From GCA-016699975 sp964420045 (GTDB lineage Bacteria > Patescibacteriota > Minisyncoccia > Moranbacterales > UBA1568), in NCBI GenBank assembly GCA_964420045.1, contig CAYQPQ010000018.1:1-19182 (forward strand): DNA of 19,182 nt, read 5' to 3'. The notes beneath the pieces are model-generated. The model saw nothing but the letters and a program-made list of their open reading frames with translations. It searched no databases and was not told where the DNA came from. Positions 1 to 6,075 of this stretch are shown in pieces. Each line of letters starts with the position of its first letter. Within the stretch, counting starts at the first letter, position 1. Position numbers and translations under genes: made by a program.

Positions 1-449
1 ACGACGGACTCGTAACGATGCGAGCCAAAGGACAGATTGATGACGAAACCTTCACACGCAAGAAGTCTGTTTTGGAACAAGAAAAGAAACGTCTGAAGGG
101 ATTGCTGGATGAAACGGACAAGGCGGTTGATGACTGGCTGGAGCGGGCAGAATATCTCTTCAACTTTGCCGAGGTTGGAAAAATCCGCTTTGAGCGAGGA
201 ACGATTGAAGAGAAGAAAGATGTCCTGTCCTATCTCGGTTCGAACCTCCTCTTGAAAGACAGAAAACTGCGCATTACAAGGAAAAATGAGCTGATTACGA
301 TGGAAGAGTTGGCAAAAGAGGAAAAGGCGATTCGGAATCGGTTAGAACCTCTCGGTTTTGGCTCTGATAAAACAAAACTCTGGGCAGAATATGCCCAGAG
401 TCCTACCCTGCTCCGGCGGCAGGATTCGAACCTGCGACCTGGGGATTAA
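1..449 (+). CDS. Serine recombinase (resolvase/invertase superfamily), C-terminal fragment
   Basis: The reading frame is open from the first bases of the window, so this is the 3' end of a larger gene. Visible residues form a charged, coiled-coil-like segment (KKSVLEQEKKRLKGLL), then the pattern WLERAEYLFNFAEVGKIRFERG and a KKDVLSYLGSNLLLKDRKL block. This order is typical of the C-terminal tail of large serine recombinases, which cut and rejoin DNA for integrative elements. The catalytic and zinc-ribbon domains lie outside the window. The last residues (LLRRQDSNLRPGD) are encoded by the antisense strand of the tRNA-Asn gene, and the TAA stop at 447-449 overlaps the anticodon complement. The original C-terminus was therefore probably different, or the gene evolved to end in its attachment site. 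Family confidence is good; whether the gene is functional cannot be judged. Confidence 0.8.
   Translation, partial: DGLVTMRAKGQIDDETFTRKKSVLEQEKKRLKGLLDETDKAVDDWLERAEYLFNFAEVGKIRFERGTIEEKKDVLSYLGSNLLLKDRKLRITRKNELITMEELAKEEKAIRNRLEPLGFGSDKTKLWAEYAQSPTLLRRQDSNLRPGD
363..401 (-). terminator. Rho-independent terminator of tRNA-Asn
   Basis: A perfect 10-bp inverted repeat (377-386 and 392-401, ACTCTGGGCA / TGCCCAGAGT) has a 5-nt loop. On the minus strand it is followed by a T-rich run (TTTTGTTTTATC). It lies 9 bp beyond the tRNA 3' end and so fits as its terminator. On the plus strand the same bases are codons of the recombinase tail, and there is no T-run in that direction. Confidence 0.85.
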
Positions 450-482
450 CAGTCCCTCGCTCTACCGCTGAGCTACGCCGGA
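411..482 (-). tRNA. tRNA-Asn (anticodon GTT)
   Basis: Read on the minus strand, a 7-bp acceptor stem (TCCGGCG / CGCCGGA) pairs perfectly. The D arm is TAGCTCAGCGGTAGAGC, the anticodon loop is CTGTTAA with anticodon GTT (448-450), and the T arm contains GGTTCGAATCC. The discriminator base is G, as usual for tRNA-Asn. CCA is not encoded. The gene is 72 nt long. The outermost anticodon-stem pair appears to be an A-C mismatch. It has its own promoter (523-551) and a strong terminator (363-401), so it is probably a single-gene unit. The 3' half lies antisense to the end of the recombinase frame. Confidence 0.96.
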
Positions 483-489
483 ATAAAAT

Positions 490-523
490 TGTGGAAAGCC
501 GCCTGTTTCAGGCGACTCCCACA
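490..523 (-). other. Stem-loop in the pre-tRNA-Asn leader
   Basis: An inner hairpin CGCCTG-TTT-CAGGCG (500-514) is enclosed by a second pairing TGTGG (490-494) with CCACA (519-523). It lies between the -10 box of the tRNA promoter and the mature tRNA 5' end, so it would form in the 5' leader that RNase P removes. No T-run follows, so it is unlikely to be a terminator for hypC. Confidence 0.5.
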
Positions 524-551
524 GTATAGGCAACCAAACCGCCCTTGGCAA
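523..551 (-). promoter_or_regulatory. Sigma70-type promoter for tRNA-Asn
   Basis: On the minus strand, TTGCCA (551-546) and TATACT (528-523) are separated by exactly 17 bp. The -35 box begins 6 bp beyond the hypC stop codon, and transcription would start about 30-35 bp upstream of the mature tRNA. Confidence 0.75.
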
Positions 552-556
552 GCGGA

Positions 557-826
557 TTAGGAAGCTAAAATCAAGCCTTCAACCCTTTGCAGAGTTTCCT
601 CTATCTCGGCATCTATCTGGATTTGACGAAGCATCGCTTTCGCTTTTTCTTCGTCTATCTTAACTAAGATAAATCCTGTGTGGACCAATACATATTCTCC
701 GGGAACGAGGTCTGCCACAAGTTCTGCCGATACCCGTTTTTGTACTCCACCCATCTCCACAATTGCCCATGAGCCATAGCAATCTTCTGAGACACTTACT
801 ACTTGAGCCGGTACTGAGAGACACAT
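557..826 (-). CDS. hypC: HypC/HupF-family hydrogenase maturation chaperone
   Basis: The 89-residue product starts MCLSVPAQV, the signature N-terminus of HypC. In this family, once the initiator Met is removed, Cys2 helps carry the Fe(CN)2CO group (with HypD) and deliver it to the large subunit of [NiFe] hydrogenase in the cytoplasm. The small OB-like core (YGSWAIVEMGGVQKRVSAELV ... GEYVLVHTGFILVKIDEEKA) and the length match the family. An AAGGAA ribosome-binding site lies 6 nt before ATG, one of the clearer ones in this window, and a small hairpin (840-853) sits just upstream of it. No other hyp or hydrogenase gene is in the window, so the gene is an orphan here. It lies downstream of rpoD on the same strand, separated by the MITE, and has no obvious terminator before the tRNA promoter. 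Confidence 0.9.
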   Translation of the reverse strand: MCLSVPAQVVSVSEDCYGSWAIVEMGGVQKRVSAELVADLVPGEYVLVHTGFILVKIDEEKAKAMLRQIQIDAEIEETLQRVEGLILAS

Positions 827-911
827 GATTCATTCCTTTCCGGAAACATCCGGGGAAAGTGGAGAAGGAATTGCATTGAAGGAACTTGACTTACTGCGAC
901 TAACACTCTTA

Positions 912-1072
912 GAGCTTGTTTTAAAAGTCTCTTTCGTCGCGAAATTTCAAAATTTTGAGCGAAAAACATGAAGATTGAGGAGTGCTACCTGGAAGGTAAC
1001 GCGACGAAATCTGAATGTTTTGCAGCCAAAATTTTGAAATTGCAGCAGAATACGGACTTTTAAGACAAGCTC
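912..1072. mobile_element. MITE-like non-autonomous element, long copy (161 bp)
   Basis: The ends are GAGCTTGTTTTAAAAGTC and the near-perfect inverse GACTTTTAAGACAAGCTC (one mismatch in 18). Both sides carry a 3-bp TTA (909-911 and 1073-1075), consistent with a target-site duplication. The interior is itself strongly palindromic (for example AAATTTCAAAATTTTG against CAAAATTTTGAAATT, and an inner TACCT/AGGTA hairpin) and has no coding frame. A shorter relative in the opposite orientation lies at 7342-7415. The GAGC-starting repeats and TNA target recall IS5-family subgroups (ISL2/IS1031), but no transposase of that type is visible. The right-hand TTA is the stop codon of rpoD, so the element abuts the rpoD coding sequence and could fold into an RNA hairpin right after it. 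Confidence 0.85.
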
Positions 1073-2575
1073 TTAATAATCCTTGAGCTTCTTTACAATA
1101 TCGTGTTCGCGGATTTTCTCGAGTGCCTTGGCTTCGATCTGACGAATGCGTTCGCGCGTCACACCAAACTCTTGCCCGACTTCTTCGAGCGTATGAACAA
1201 TACCATCTTCGAGTCCGAAGCGGATTTTGAGGATTTTCTGCTCGCGAGGCGAGAGCTCATCCAGGACTTCGGCAATGTGCCCGGAAAGCAGTTTCCGCGC
1301 CGCCGACTGGTGCGGCATAATCGTCTCGGTGTCTTCGATGAAATCGCCTAAGACGCTCTCATCATCATCCGAACCAACACTCGTCTCAAGCGAGACGGTT
1401 TCTTGGGAAATTTTTTGAATATGGCGAATCTTCTCCACCTCGACACCCATCTCGACGGCGATTTCTTCAGGAAGCGGTTCGCGACCGAGTTCTTGCACGA
1501 GGCGGCGCGTCACCTGGGAATATTTATTGATCGTCTCCACCATGTGAACGGGGATACGGATCGTGCGCGACTGATCGGCAAGTGCGCGCGTGATCGCCTG
1601 ACGTATCCACCACGTCGCATAGGTCGAGAATTTGAATCCCTTGCGAAAGTCGAATTTCTCCACGGCGCGAAACAGACCGATATTCCCTTCCTGAACAAGA
1701 TCGAGCAGTGAAAGATTGTGCGACCGTCCGACATATTTCTTGGCAATCGACACGACCAGGCGGAGATTTGCTTCGGTGAGCCGTTGCTTTGCCGACGCAT
1801 CGCCCGCTTCCATCGCCTTGGCAAGTCGAACCTCTTCTTGCCCGGAGATAAGCGGCACGCGCCCGATCTCTTTGAGATACATCTGTACCAAATCCGATGA
1901 ATCACCCGTGCCTTCTTCGGGACGATCAACATTGCCCATAAGGCTCGGGGTATCTTTCGCCTTCTTTTTCGTCTTGCCTTTTTTATCCGAGAATGCTTCG
2001 CCGATCTTGTCGGTCTCGAGCTTCAGCATATCGTTCGAATCCACGACCTTCACGCCGCTTGTTTCAAACTTCTCGTAGAGATTCTCCAAGTTTTCCAAAT
2101 CCTGCTCAATATCCGGCAGAATGTGTATAATCTCGTCTTCCGTTACAAAGCCTCGCTGACGACCCCGAAACAGCAATTCCTCAAACGCATTTGCACGCTT
2201 GCTTTCTTTTTCCTGCTTCTTCACCTCGCGCTCTTTCTTGGTGAGTATCACTTTCTTTTCGAGCGGCGCTTGCTGTTTTGAAGCAGATTTGACTGTCACA
2301 GGCTTTTTTGATTTCGCTGACTTTGGTTTCTGCGCCGGCTTCTTCGCAGTCTTTTTCGGCGACTTTGCAGAAGGTTTCTTCTTGACATGACTTGGAGTAA
2401 CCCTGCGAGTAGGCTGTGATTTTTTGTTCTTGGGGCGCTTCATGGATGTTTTTGATGTCTTGGATGTTCCTCGAGCTGCACGCTGAGCCGACGATAGCGC
2501 CGGCTTCTTCTTGGCAGACGAAGCGGTACGATGTTTCTTTGATGATGTCTTTCGAAAGATTGGTTGACGCGCCAT
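1073..2575 (-). CDS. rpoD: Primary sigma factor RpoD/SigA with Lys-rich N-terminal extension
   Basis: The 500-aa housekeeping sigma70 directs RNA polymerase to -35/-10 promoters. Residues 1-128 are a low-complexity Lys/Ser/Ala/Pro tail resembling histone-H1-like proteins. Residues about 130-180 look like region 1.1 (FEELLFRGRQRGFVTEDEI). Region 1.2 starts near 226 (DSSDLVQMYLKEIGRVPLI). Region 2 covers 265-345 with RLVVSIAKKYV, GNIGLFRAVEKFD and the promoter-melting block FSTYATWWIRQAI. Region 3 covers about 346-420. Region 4 covers about 435-500 with the helix-turn-helix TLEEVGQEFGVTRERIRQIE. Another Lys-rich linker is at 198-207. A later ATG (residue 45) would still leave a basic tail. A promoter lies at 2645-2673. 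The TAA stop coincides with the duplication flanking the 161-bp MITE. Confidence 0.97.
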   Translation of the reverse strand: MARQPIFRKTSSKKHRTASSAKKKPALSSAQRAARGTSKTSKTSMKRPKNKKSQPTRRVTPSHVKKKPSAKSPKKTAKKPAQKPKSAKSKKPVTVKSASKQQAPLEKKVILTKKEREVKKQEKESKRANAFEELLFRGRQRGFVTEDEIIHILPDIEQDLENLENLYEKFETSGVKVVDSNDMLKLETDKIGEAFSDKKGKTKKKAKDTPSLMGNVDRPEEGTGDSSDLVQMYLKEIGRVPLISGQEEVRLAKAMEAGDASAKQRLTEANLRLVVSIAKKYVGRSHNLSLLDLVQEGNIGLFRAVEKFDFRKGFKFSTYATWWIRQAITRALADQSRTIRIPVHMVETINKYSQVTRRLVQELGREPLPEEIAVEMGVEVEKIRHIQKISQETVSLETSVGSDDDESVLGDFIEDTETIMPHQSAARKLLSGHIAEVLDELSPREQKILKIRFGLEDGIVHTLEEVGQEFGVTRERIRQIEAKALEKIREHDIVKKLKDY

Positions 2576-2644
2576 AAGGTATGAGAAAAAGAAAGAGACT
2601 CTGCGTATCGTTTCATCCTCTGTTCCCGAGCATAAACCAGCTTC

Positions 2645-2673
2645 ATCCTACACGAGAGTGGGGTCGGAGTCAA
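2645..2673 (-). promoter_or_regulatory. Sigma70-type promoter for rpoD
   Basis: On the minus strand, TTGACT (2673-2668) and TAGGAT (2650-2645) are separated by exactly 17 bp. The leader to the rpoD ATG is about 60 nt. The -35 box lies only 10 bp from the -35 box of the divergent suf promoter, so a factor bound at one promoter may affect the other. Confidence 0.7.
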
Positions 2674-2683
2674 AAGTTTCATC

Positions 2684-2712
2684 TTGACGAAGACGTACTC
2701 ATCACGTATACT
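2684..2712 (+). promoter_or_regulatory. Sigma70-type promoter for the rrf2-suf operon
   Basis: TTGACG (2684-2689) and TATACT (2707-2712) are separated by 17 bp, close to consensus at both boxes. Predicted transcription starts near 2719, giving a leader of about 23 nt with no recognisable Shine-Dalgarno sequence before the rrf2 ATG at 2742. Confidence 0.8.
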
Positions 2713-2716
2713 CAAA

Positions 2717-2739
2717 TTCGGACTAAAAAAGTCCGTTTT
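2717..2739 (+). promoter_or_regulatory. Candidate Rrf2/IscR-type operator at the suf start site
   Basis: The palindrome CGGACT-AAAAA-AGTCCG core (2719-2735) matches the inner part of the known IscR type-1 site pattern (GACT, five A/T-rich bases, AGTC), differing at one spacer position. It overlaps the predicted transcription start of an operon whose first gene is an Rrf2-family regulator, which suggests autoregulation by repression. It could also form a small hairpin in the mRNA leader. The assignment is by eye and is not tested. Confidence 0.6.
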
Positions 2740-2741
2740 CT

Positions 2742-3170
2742 ATGAAAATATCTCGAAAAGCATCCTATGGACTGAGCGCACTTGCGGCGCTCGCCCGACA
2801 TCCACGCGGCTGTTCGGTGCATGTCCTCGCCCAAGAAGAGCGCCTCCCGGAGGACTACCTCGAAAAGATACTCCAACAACTCAAGCGGAGCGGCTTTGTT
2901 GTGTCGGAAAAAGGCACGCATGGCGGCTATACATTGGCAAAACCCCCTCAAACTATCACGTCGTGGGACATACTCGAGACGCTCGATGGCGGATTCAAAG
3001 AAGCGAAGCGCCCCGCATTCCCCGGAATACTCTCGCCCTGCCCCGTTCTCACGCACTGCCAAACAAAAAACGTCTGGCAACAACTCGAAAGCGCCATGAG
3101 AAATACGCTCTCGCACGTCACGCTTGCCGACCTGGTACCGCAAGGAACTCGCCAAAAGCAAGTCCGCTAA
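2742..3170 (+). CDS. Rrf2-family (IscR-like) transcriptional regulator
   Basis: The 142-aa protein begins MKISRKASYGLSALAALAR, the usual Rrf2 start, followed by a winged helix: recognition-helix region LPEDYLEKILQQLKRSGFV and wing KGTHGGYTLAKPP (about residues 36-69). The sensor segment has C100 and C106 with five residues between them (CPVLTHC), followed by NVWQQL, aligning with Cys98 and Cys104 of E. coli IscR. The first IscR cysteine (Cys92) and the histidine ligand (His107) have no counterpart: the aligned positions are P94 and K109. C24 is the only other Cys. As first gene of the suf operon behind an IscR-like palindrome, it most likely senses Fe-S status and represses its own operon. 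Whether it binds [2Fe-2S], another cluster or only uses thiols is open. Confidence 0.9.
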   Translation: MKISRKASYGLSALAALARHPRGCSVHVLAQEERLPEDYLEKILQQLKRSGFVVSEKGTHGGYTLAKPPQTITSWDILETLDGGFKEAKRPAFPGILSPCPVLTHCQTKNVWQQLESAMRNTLSHVTLADLVPQGTRQKQVR

Positions 3171-3182
3171 CTATTCTCTATT

Positions 3183-3920
3183 ATGCTCGACATCAAAAAC
3201 CTCACCGCTTCGATAGAAGGAAAACCCATTCTCAATGGTATTTCCCTCTCGTTCGAAACCGGCAAGACATACGCCCTTCTCGGACCAAATGGCTCGGGAA
3301 AATCAACACTCGCAAGCGCTCTACTCGGACATCCGCATATACAGATACATGATGGATCAGAAATAGTGTGGAATTCTCAATCGATACTCGAGCAGGCTCC
3401 CGACCAGCGTTCAAAGCTTGGCATTTTCGGCTCGTTCCAGTCGCCGCCAGCACTCCCGGGCGTCTCTCTTTTTGCATTTCTCCGATTCGCTCTGCCGAAA
3501 GCCGGCGCCTTGGAAACTCGGAAGAAGGTAGAAAGCTATGCGAAAGAACTTGCCATTCCTTCAGCACTTCTCCATCGCGGTCTCCACGATGGCTTCTCCG
3601 GCGGTGAGAAGAAAAAATTCGAAACATTGATTTGGGCTATGCTTGCGCCACACATCGCTTTCTTTGACGAGCTCGACACCGGTGTTGATGTCGACGCACA
3701 AAAGATTATTGGCAACTTTCTCAAAACTCATCGCACCGAAAACCAAACATTCGTCTTCATCACACATTCCACCGCGTTCCTCACTCTCCTGCCACCAGAT
3801 GAAACATTCGTCATGAACAGCGGGAAAATTTCCCGAACCGGCGACGGCGCCCTCGCCCGAAGAATTATCGAACAAGAAGGATTCGAAGATCGAGAAGAGA
3901 ATCTAAACGAGAGAAAGTAG
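3183..3920 (+). CDS. sufC: SufC, Fe-S assembly ABC-type ATPase
   Basis: The 245-aa cytoplasmic ATPase powers the SufBCD scaffold. Walker A is GPNGSGKST (residues 34-42), the Q-loop is at Q86 in FQSP, the ABC signature FSGGEKKK spans 138-145, Walker B plus the D-loop is IAFFDELDTGVD (158-169), and the switch His is H195 in FITHS. The FSGGEKKK and DELDTGVD blocks are characteristic of SufC as opposed to ABC transporters, and no membrane partner is nearby. The start ATG lies 13 bp after the rrf2 stop, and the stop is 3 bp before sufB, consistent with one transcript. The length fits the family (about 250 aa). Confidence 0.97.
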   Translation: MLDIKNLTASIEGKPILNGISLSFETGKTYALLGPNGSGKSTLASALLGHPHIQIHDGSEIVWNSQSILEQAPDQRSKLGIFGSFQSPPALPGVSLFAFLRFALPKAGALETRKKVESYAKELAIPSALLHRGLHDGFSGGEKKKFETLIWAMLAPHIAFFDELDTGVDVDAQKIIGNFLKTHRTENQTFVFITHSTAFLTLLPPDETFVMNSGKISRTGDGALARRIIEQEGFEDREENLNERK

Positions 3921-3923
3921 AAT

Positions 3924-5333
3924 ATGAAGGATACAAAAAACCAGAAACAATCTCTCGATTTTGACTATTCATTCGGGTTTTCCATGCCGGAGGTTTCGAC
4001 GCATAAGTCGGATCGAGGACTCACCAGAAAAACCGTCGAAGATATTTCTCGTATCAAAAAAGAACCGGCATGGATGAAAGAATTTCGCTTGAGGAGCTAC
4101 GATATTTTTAAGAAGAAAAAATTGCCATCATGGGGACCGGATCTCTCGACGATAGATTTCAACGACATCACCTATTTCCTCAAAGCCACCAAGGACCGAT
4201 CCGACTCATGGGAGGCGCTCCCCGACGAAATCAAAGAAACCTATGACCGCATCGGTGTTCCTGAAGCGGAGAAAAAATACCTTTCCGGCGTCTCCGCGCA
4301 ATATGAATCCGAAGTCGTATACGAAAGCATGAATCGCGAACTCGAAAAGCTCGGAGTTATCTTCTGCGACATGGACACTGCCGTCCGAAAACATCCGGAA
4401 CTCGTACAAAAATATTTCGGCACATTGATTCCTCCGCAAGACAACATGTTTGCCGCACTCAACTCCGCCGTTTGGTCGGGAGGATCGTTTGTCTATGTTC
4501 CAAAGGGCGTGAAGGTACAACTCCCACTTCAGGCATACTTCCGCATCAATGCCGAGCGATTCGGACAATTCGAGCGCACGCTAATCATCGCCGAAGAAGG
4601 CAGCTTCGTGCATTATACGGAAGGGTGCACCGCTCCCATCTACTCAACCGATTCCCTTCACGCGGCTGTCGTCGAAGTCTTCGTCCACCAAGGAGCGCGC
4701 GTCCGCTACACTACCGTGCAGAATTGGAGCAACAATATCTACAACCTCGTCACCAAACGTGCACGCGCCGAAACACAGGCGATTATGGAATGGGTTGACT
4801 GCAATATCGGAAGCAAAGTCACTATGAAATACCCGTCCGTATACCTGGTTGGCGAAGGTGCACACGGCGATATGCTCTCGATCGCCCTCGCAAGCACCGG
4901 GCAGTGCCAAGATGCCGGCAGCAAGATGTACCATCTGGCGCCTCGTACCACCTCGCGCATTCTTTCCAAATCTATATCCAAAGGAGGCGGACAAACCTCA
5001 TATCGCGGGCTTGTGCACATTGGGAAAAATGCACGCCATGCCAAAACAAACGTCACCTGCGATGCGATGATTCTCGACGCATCAAGCCGAAGCGATACCT
5101 ATCCCACAATGACCATAGATCGGAACGACGCGGTTGTTGAGCACGAAGCCACCGTCGAGAAAGTCGAAGAGGAGAAGATATTCTCACTTGAATCGCGCGG
5201 TGTTCCCCGAAGCGATGCCGAAGGACTTCTGGTCAACGGATTTATTGAACCGATATCCAAAGAAATTCCGCTCGAATATTCCATCGAACTCAACCGCCTC
5301 ATTCATTTCGAAATGACCAAGAAAGTCGGGTAA
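3924..5333 (+). CDS. sufB: SufB, Fe-S cluster scaffold protein
   Basis: The 469-aa core scaffold of the SufBCD complex is where clusters are built from SufS/SufU sulfur. Recognisable family blocks in order are FDYSFGFSMPEVSTHKSDRGL at the N-terminus, then SGVSAQYESEVVY, NSAVWSGGSFVYVPKGVKV, VHYTEGCTAPIYS, CNIGSKVTMKYPSVYLVGEGA, SRGLVHIGKNARHAKTNVTCDAMILDASSRSDTYP and VEHEATVEKVEEEKIFSLESRG. The position of E. coli SufB Cys405 is Ser here (in DASSRSD), as in the B. subtilis-type proteins that work with SufU, so this is probably not a defect. The start is 3 bp after the sufC stop. The long stem-loop at 5370-5436 separates it from sufD. Confidence 0.97.
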   Translation: MKDTKNQKQSLDFDYSFGFSMPEVSTHKSDRGLTRKTVEDISRIKKEPAWMKEFRLRSYDIFKKKKLPSWGPDLSTIDFNDITYFLKATKDRSDSWEALPDEIKETYDRIGVPEAEKKYLSGVSAQYESEVVYESMNRELEKLGVIFCDMDTAVRKHPELVQKYFGTLIPPQDNMFAALNSAVWSGGSFVYVPKGVKVQLPLQAYFRINAERFGQFERTLIIAEEGSFVHYTEGCTAPIYSTDSLHAAVVEVFVHQGARVRYTTVQNWSNNIYNLVTKRARAETQAIMEWVDCNIGSKVTMKYPSVYLVGEGAHGDMLSIALASTGQCQDAGSKMYHLAPRTTSRILSKSISKGGGQTSYRGLVHIGKNARHAKTNVTCDAMILDASSRSDTYPTMTIDRNDAVVEHEATVEKVEEEKIFSLESRGVPRSDAEGLLVNGFIEPISKEIPLEYSIELNRLIHFEMTKKVG

Positions 5334-5369
5334 GGATCTGCCAAAAAAGTTCCGTCTTTCGCATTGTTT

Positions 5370-5436
5370 TTCAGAGAAAACTTTTTTTGCGACTTTCATA
5401 CGGAGCACATGACAAGCAAAAAAGTTTTTTTCTGAA
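5370..5436 (+). other. Long stem-loop between sufB and sufD
   Basis: An imperfect 21-bp inverted repeat (5370-5390 and 5416-5436; TTCAGAGAAAACTTTTTTTGC against its near-complement) encloses a 25-nt loop in the 137-bp gap between sufB and sufD. A short related AAAAAAGTT motif also occurs at 5343-5351. It lacks the GC-rich stem of a normal terminator. RNA processing, mRNA stability or partial termination setting the SufB:SufD ratio are possibilities. It is seen directly; its role is unknown. Confidence 0.5.
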
Positions 5437-5470
5437 GAACAACTTTTCACAACAAACTCCGGCACTCGCT

Positions 5471-6067
5471 ATGCAACTCTTCAATCTCACGAATAATCCT
5501 ATCAAAAAAGTCGTGCTCCGCCTCGAGCCACGCGTCTTTTTTCTGTGGAACACCTCTCAACATATTGAATTCTCTTTCGAGAAACCTTTTGCCGGCGCAC
5601 ATATTTTTGCACTCTTCACGGGAAACAACGCCGATGCATTCGATCTTTCCATCGTTCAACACCACCGGCAACCGGACACGCAGTCGTTTCTGACAGTACT
5701 CGGCATTCTCAACGGACAATCACGCCTTTCCTACAGCGGACTCATTCGCATCGAACCGGAAGCGGTCCGAACCAATGCAACACAAACCAACCGAAATCTC
5801 CTCCTCTCCGACCAGGCAAGCGCCAGCGCTTCTCCCACACTCGAAATTCTCGCCGACGATGTTTCTGCGCGTCATGCATCCGCAACCGGCACAACAAATG
5901 CGGAATCGGTTTTTGCCCTGGAAACGCGTGGGATTGATCGATCTGCCGCCGAAAAACTTCTTGCCGAAGGAGCTGTTCGGAATTTCTTCGAAACAATGCG
6001 CGCCCACACCGACGACACTGAGATAGACCTGCTCGAACAAGCGGCGCTCAAGAGTCTTTCTTTGTAG
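5471..6067 (+). CDS. sufD: SufD, short form (SufBD-core protein)
   Basis: The 198-aa protein corresponds to the C-terminal beta-helix core of SufD. Typical SufD proteins are around 400-440 aa, so the usual N-terminal helical domain is missing. The block SARHASATGTTNAESVFALETRGID (132-156) aligns with SHGATVGQ...LFYLRSRGI of SufD and keeps the His thought to take part in iron binding (H135). The tail EKLLAEGAVRNFFETM matches the C-terminal helical part. An ATG at 5471 was chosen because family similarity starts at MQLFNLTNN; the frame is open further upstream through the stem-loop region, but that part looks non-coding. It pairs with SufB and SufC. The start of sufS lies 8 bp downstream. Identity is fairly sure from position and the SufBD signature, although overall similarity is weak. 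Confidence 0.85.
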   Translation: MQLFNLTNNPIKKVVLRLEPRVFFLWNTSQHIEFSFEKPFAGAHIFALFTGNNADAFDLSIVQHHRQPDTQSFLTVLGILNGQSRLSYSGLIRIEPEAVRTNATQTNRNLLLSDQASASASPTLEILADDVSARHASATGTTNAESVFALETRGIDRSAAEKLLAEGAVRNFFETMRAHTDDTEIDLLEQAALKSLSL

Positions 6068-6075
6068 CTTTGACT

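Noticed and set aside
912..1072. Reading the 161-bp palindrome simply as the rpoD terminator
   Set aside because: A second copy with the same ends, in opposite orientation and with matching 3-bp flanks, fits a mobile element better, although it may still affect termination.
2684..3352. Open frame of 222 codons overlapping rrf2 and the start of sufC in another frame
   Set aside because: It begins within the suf promoter and crosses two well-supported genes; the composition is not protein-like.
5040..5333. Possible inactivation of SufB because the Cys405 position is Ser
   Set aside because: SufB proteins of the SufU-dependent type commonly have Ser at this place, so it is normal variation.
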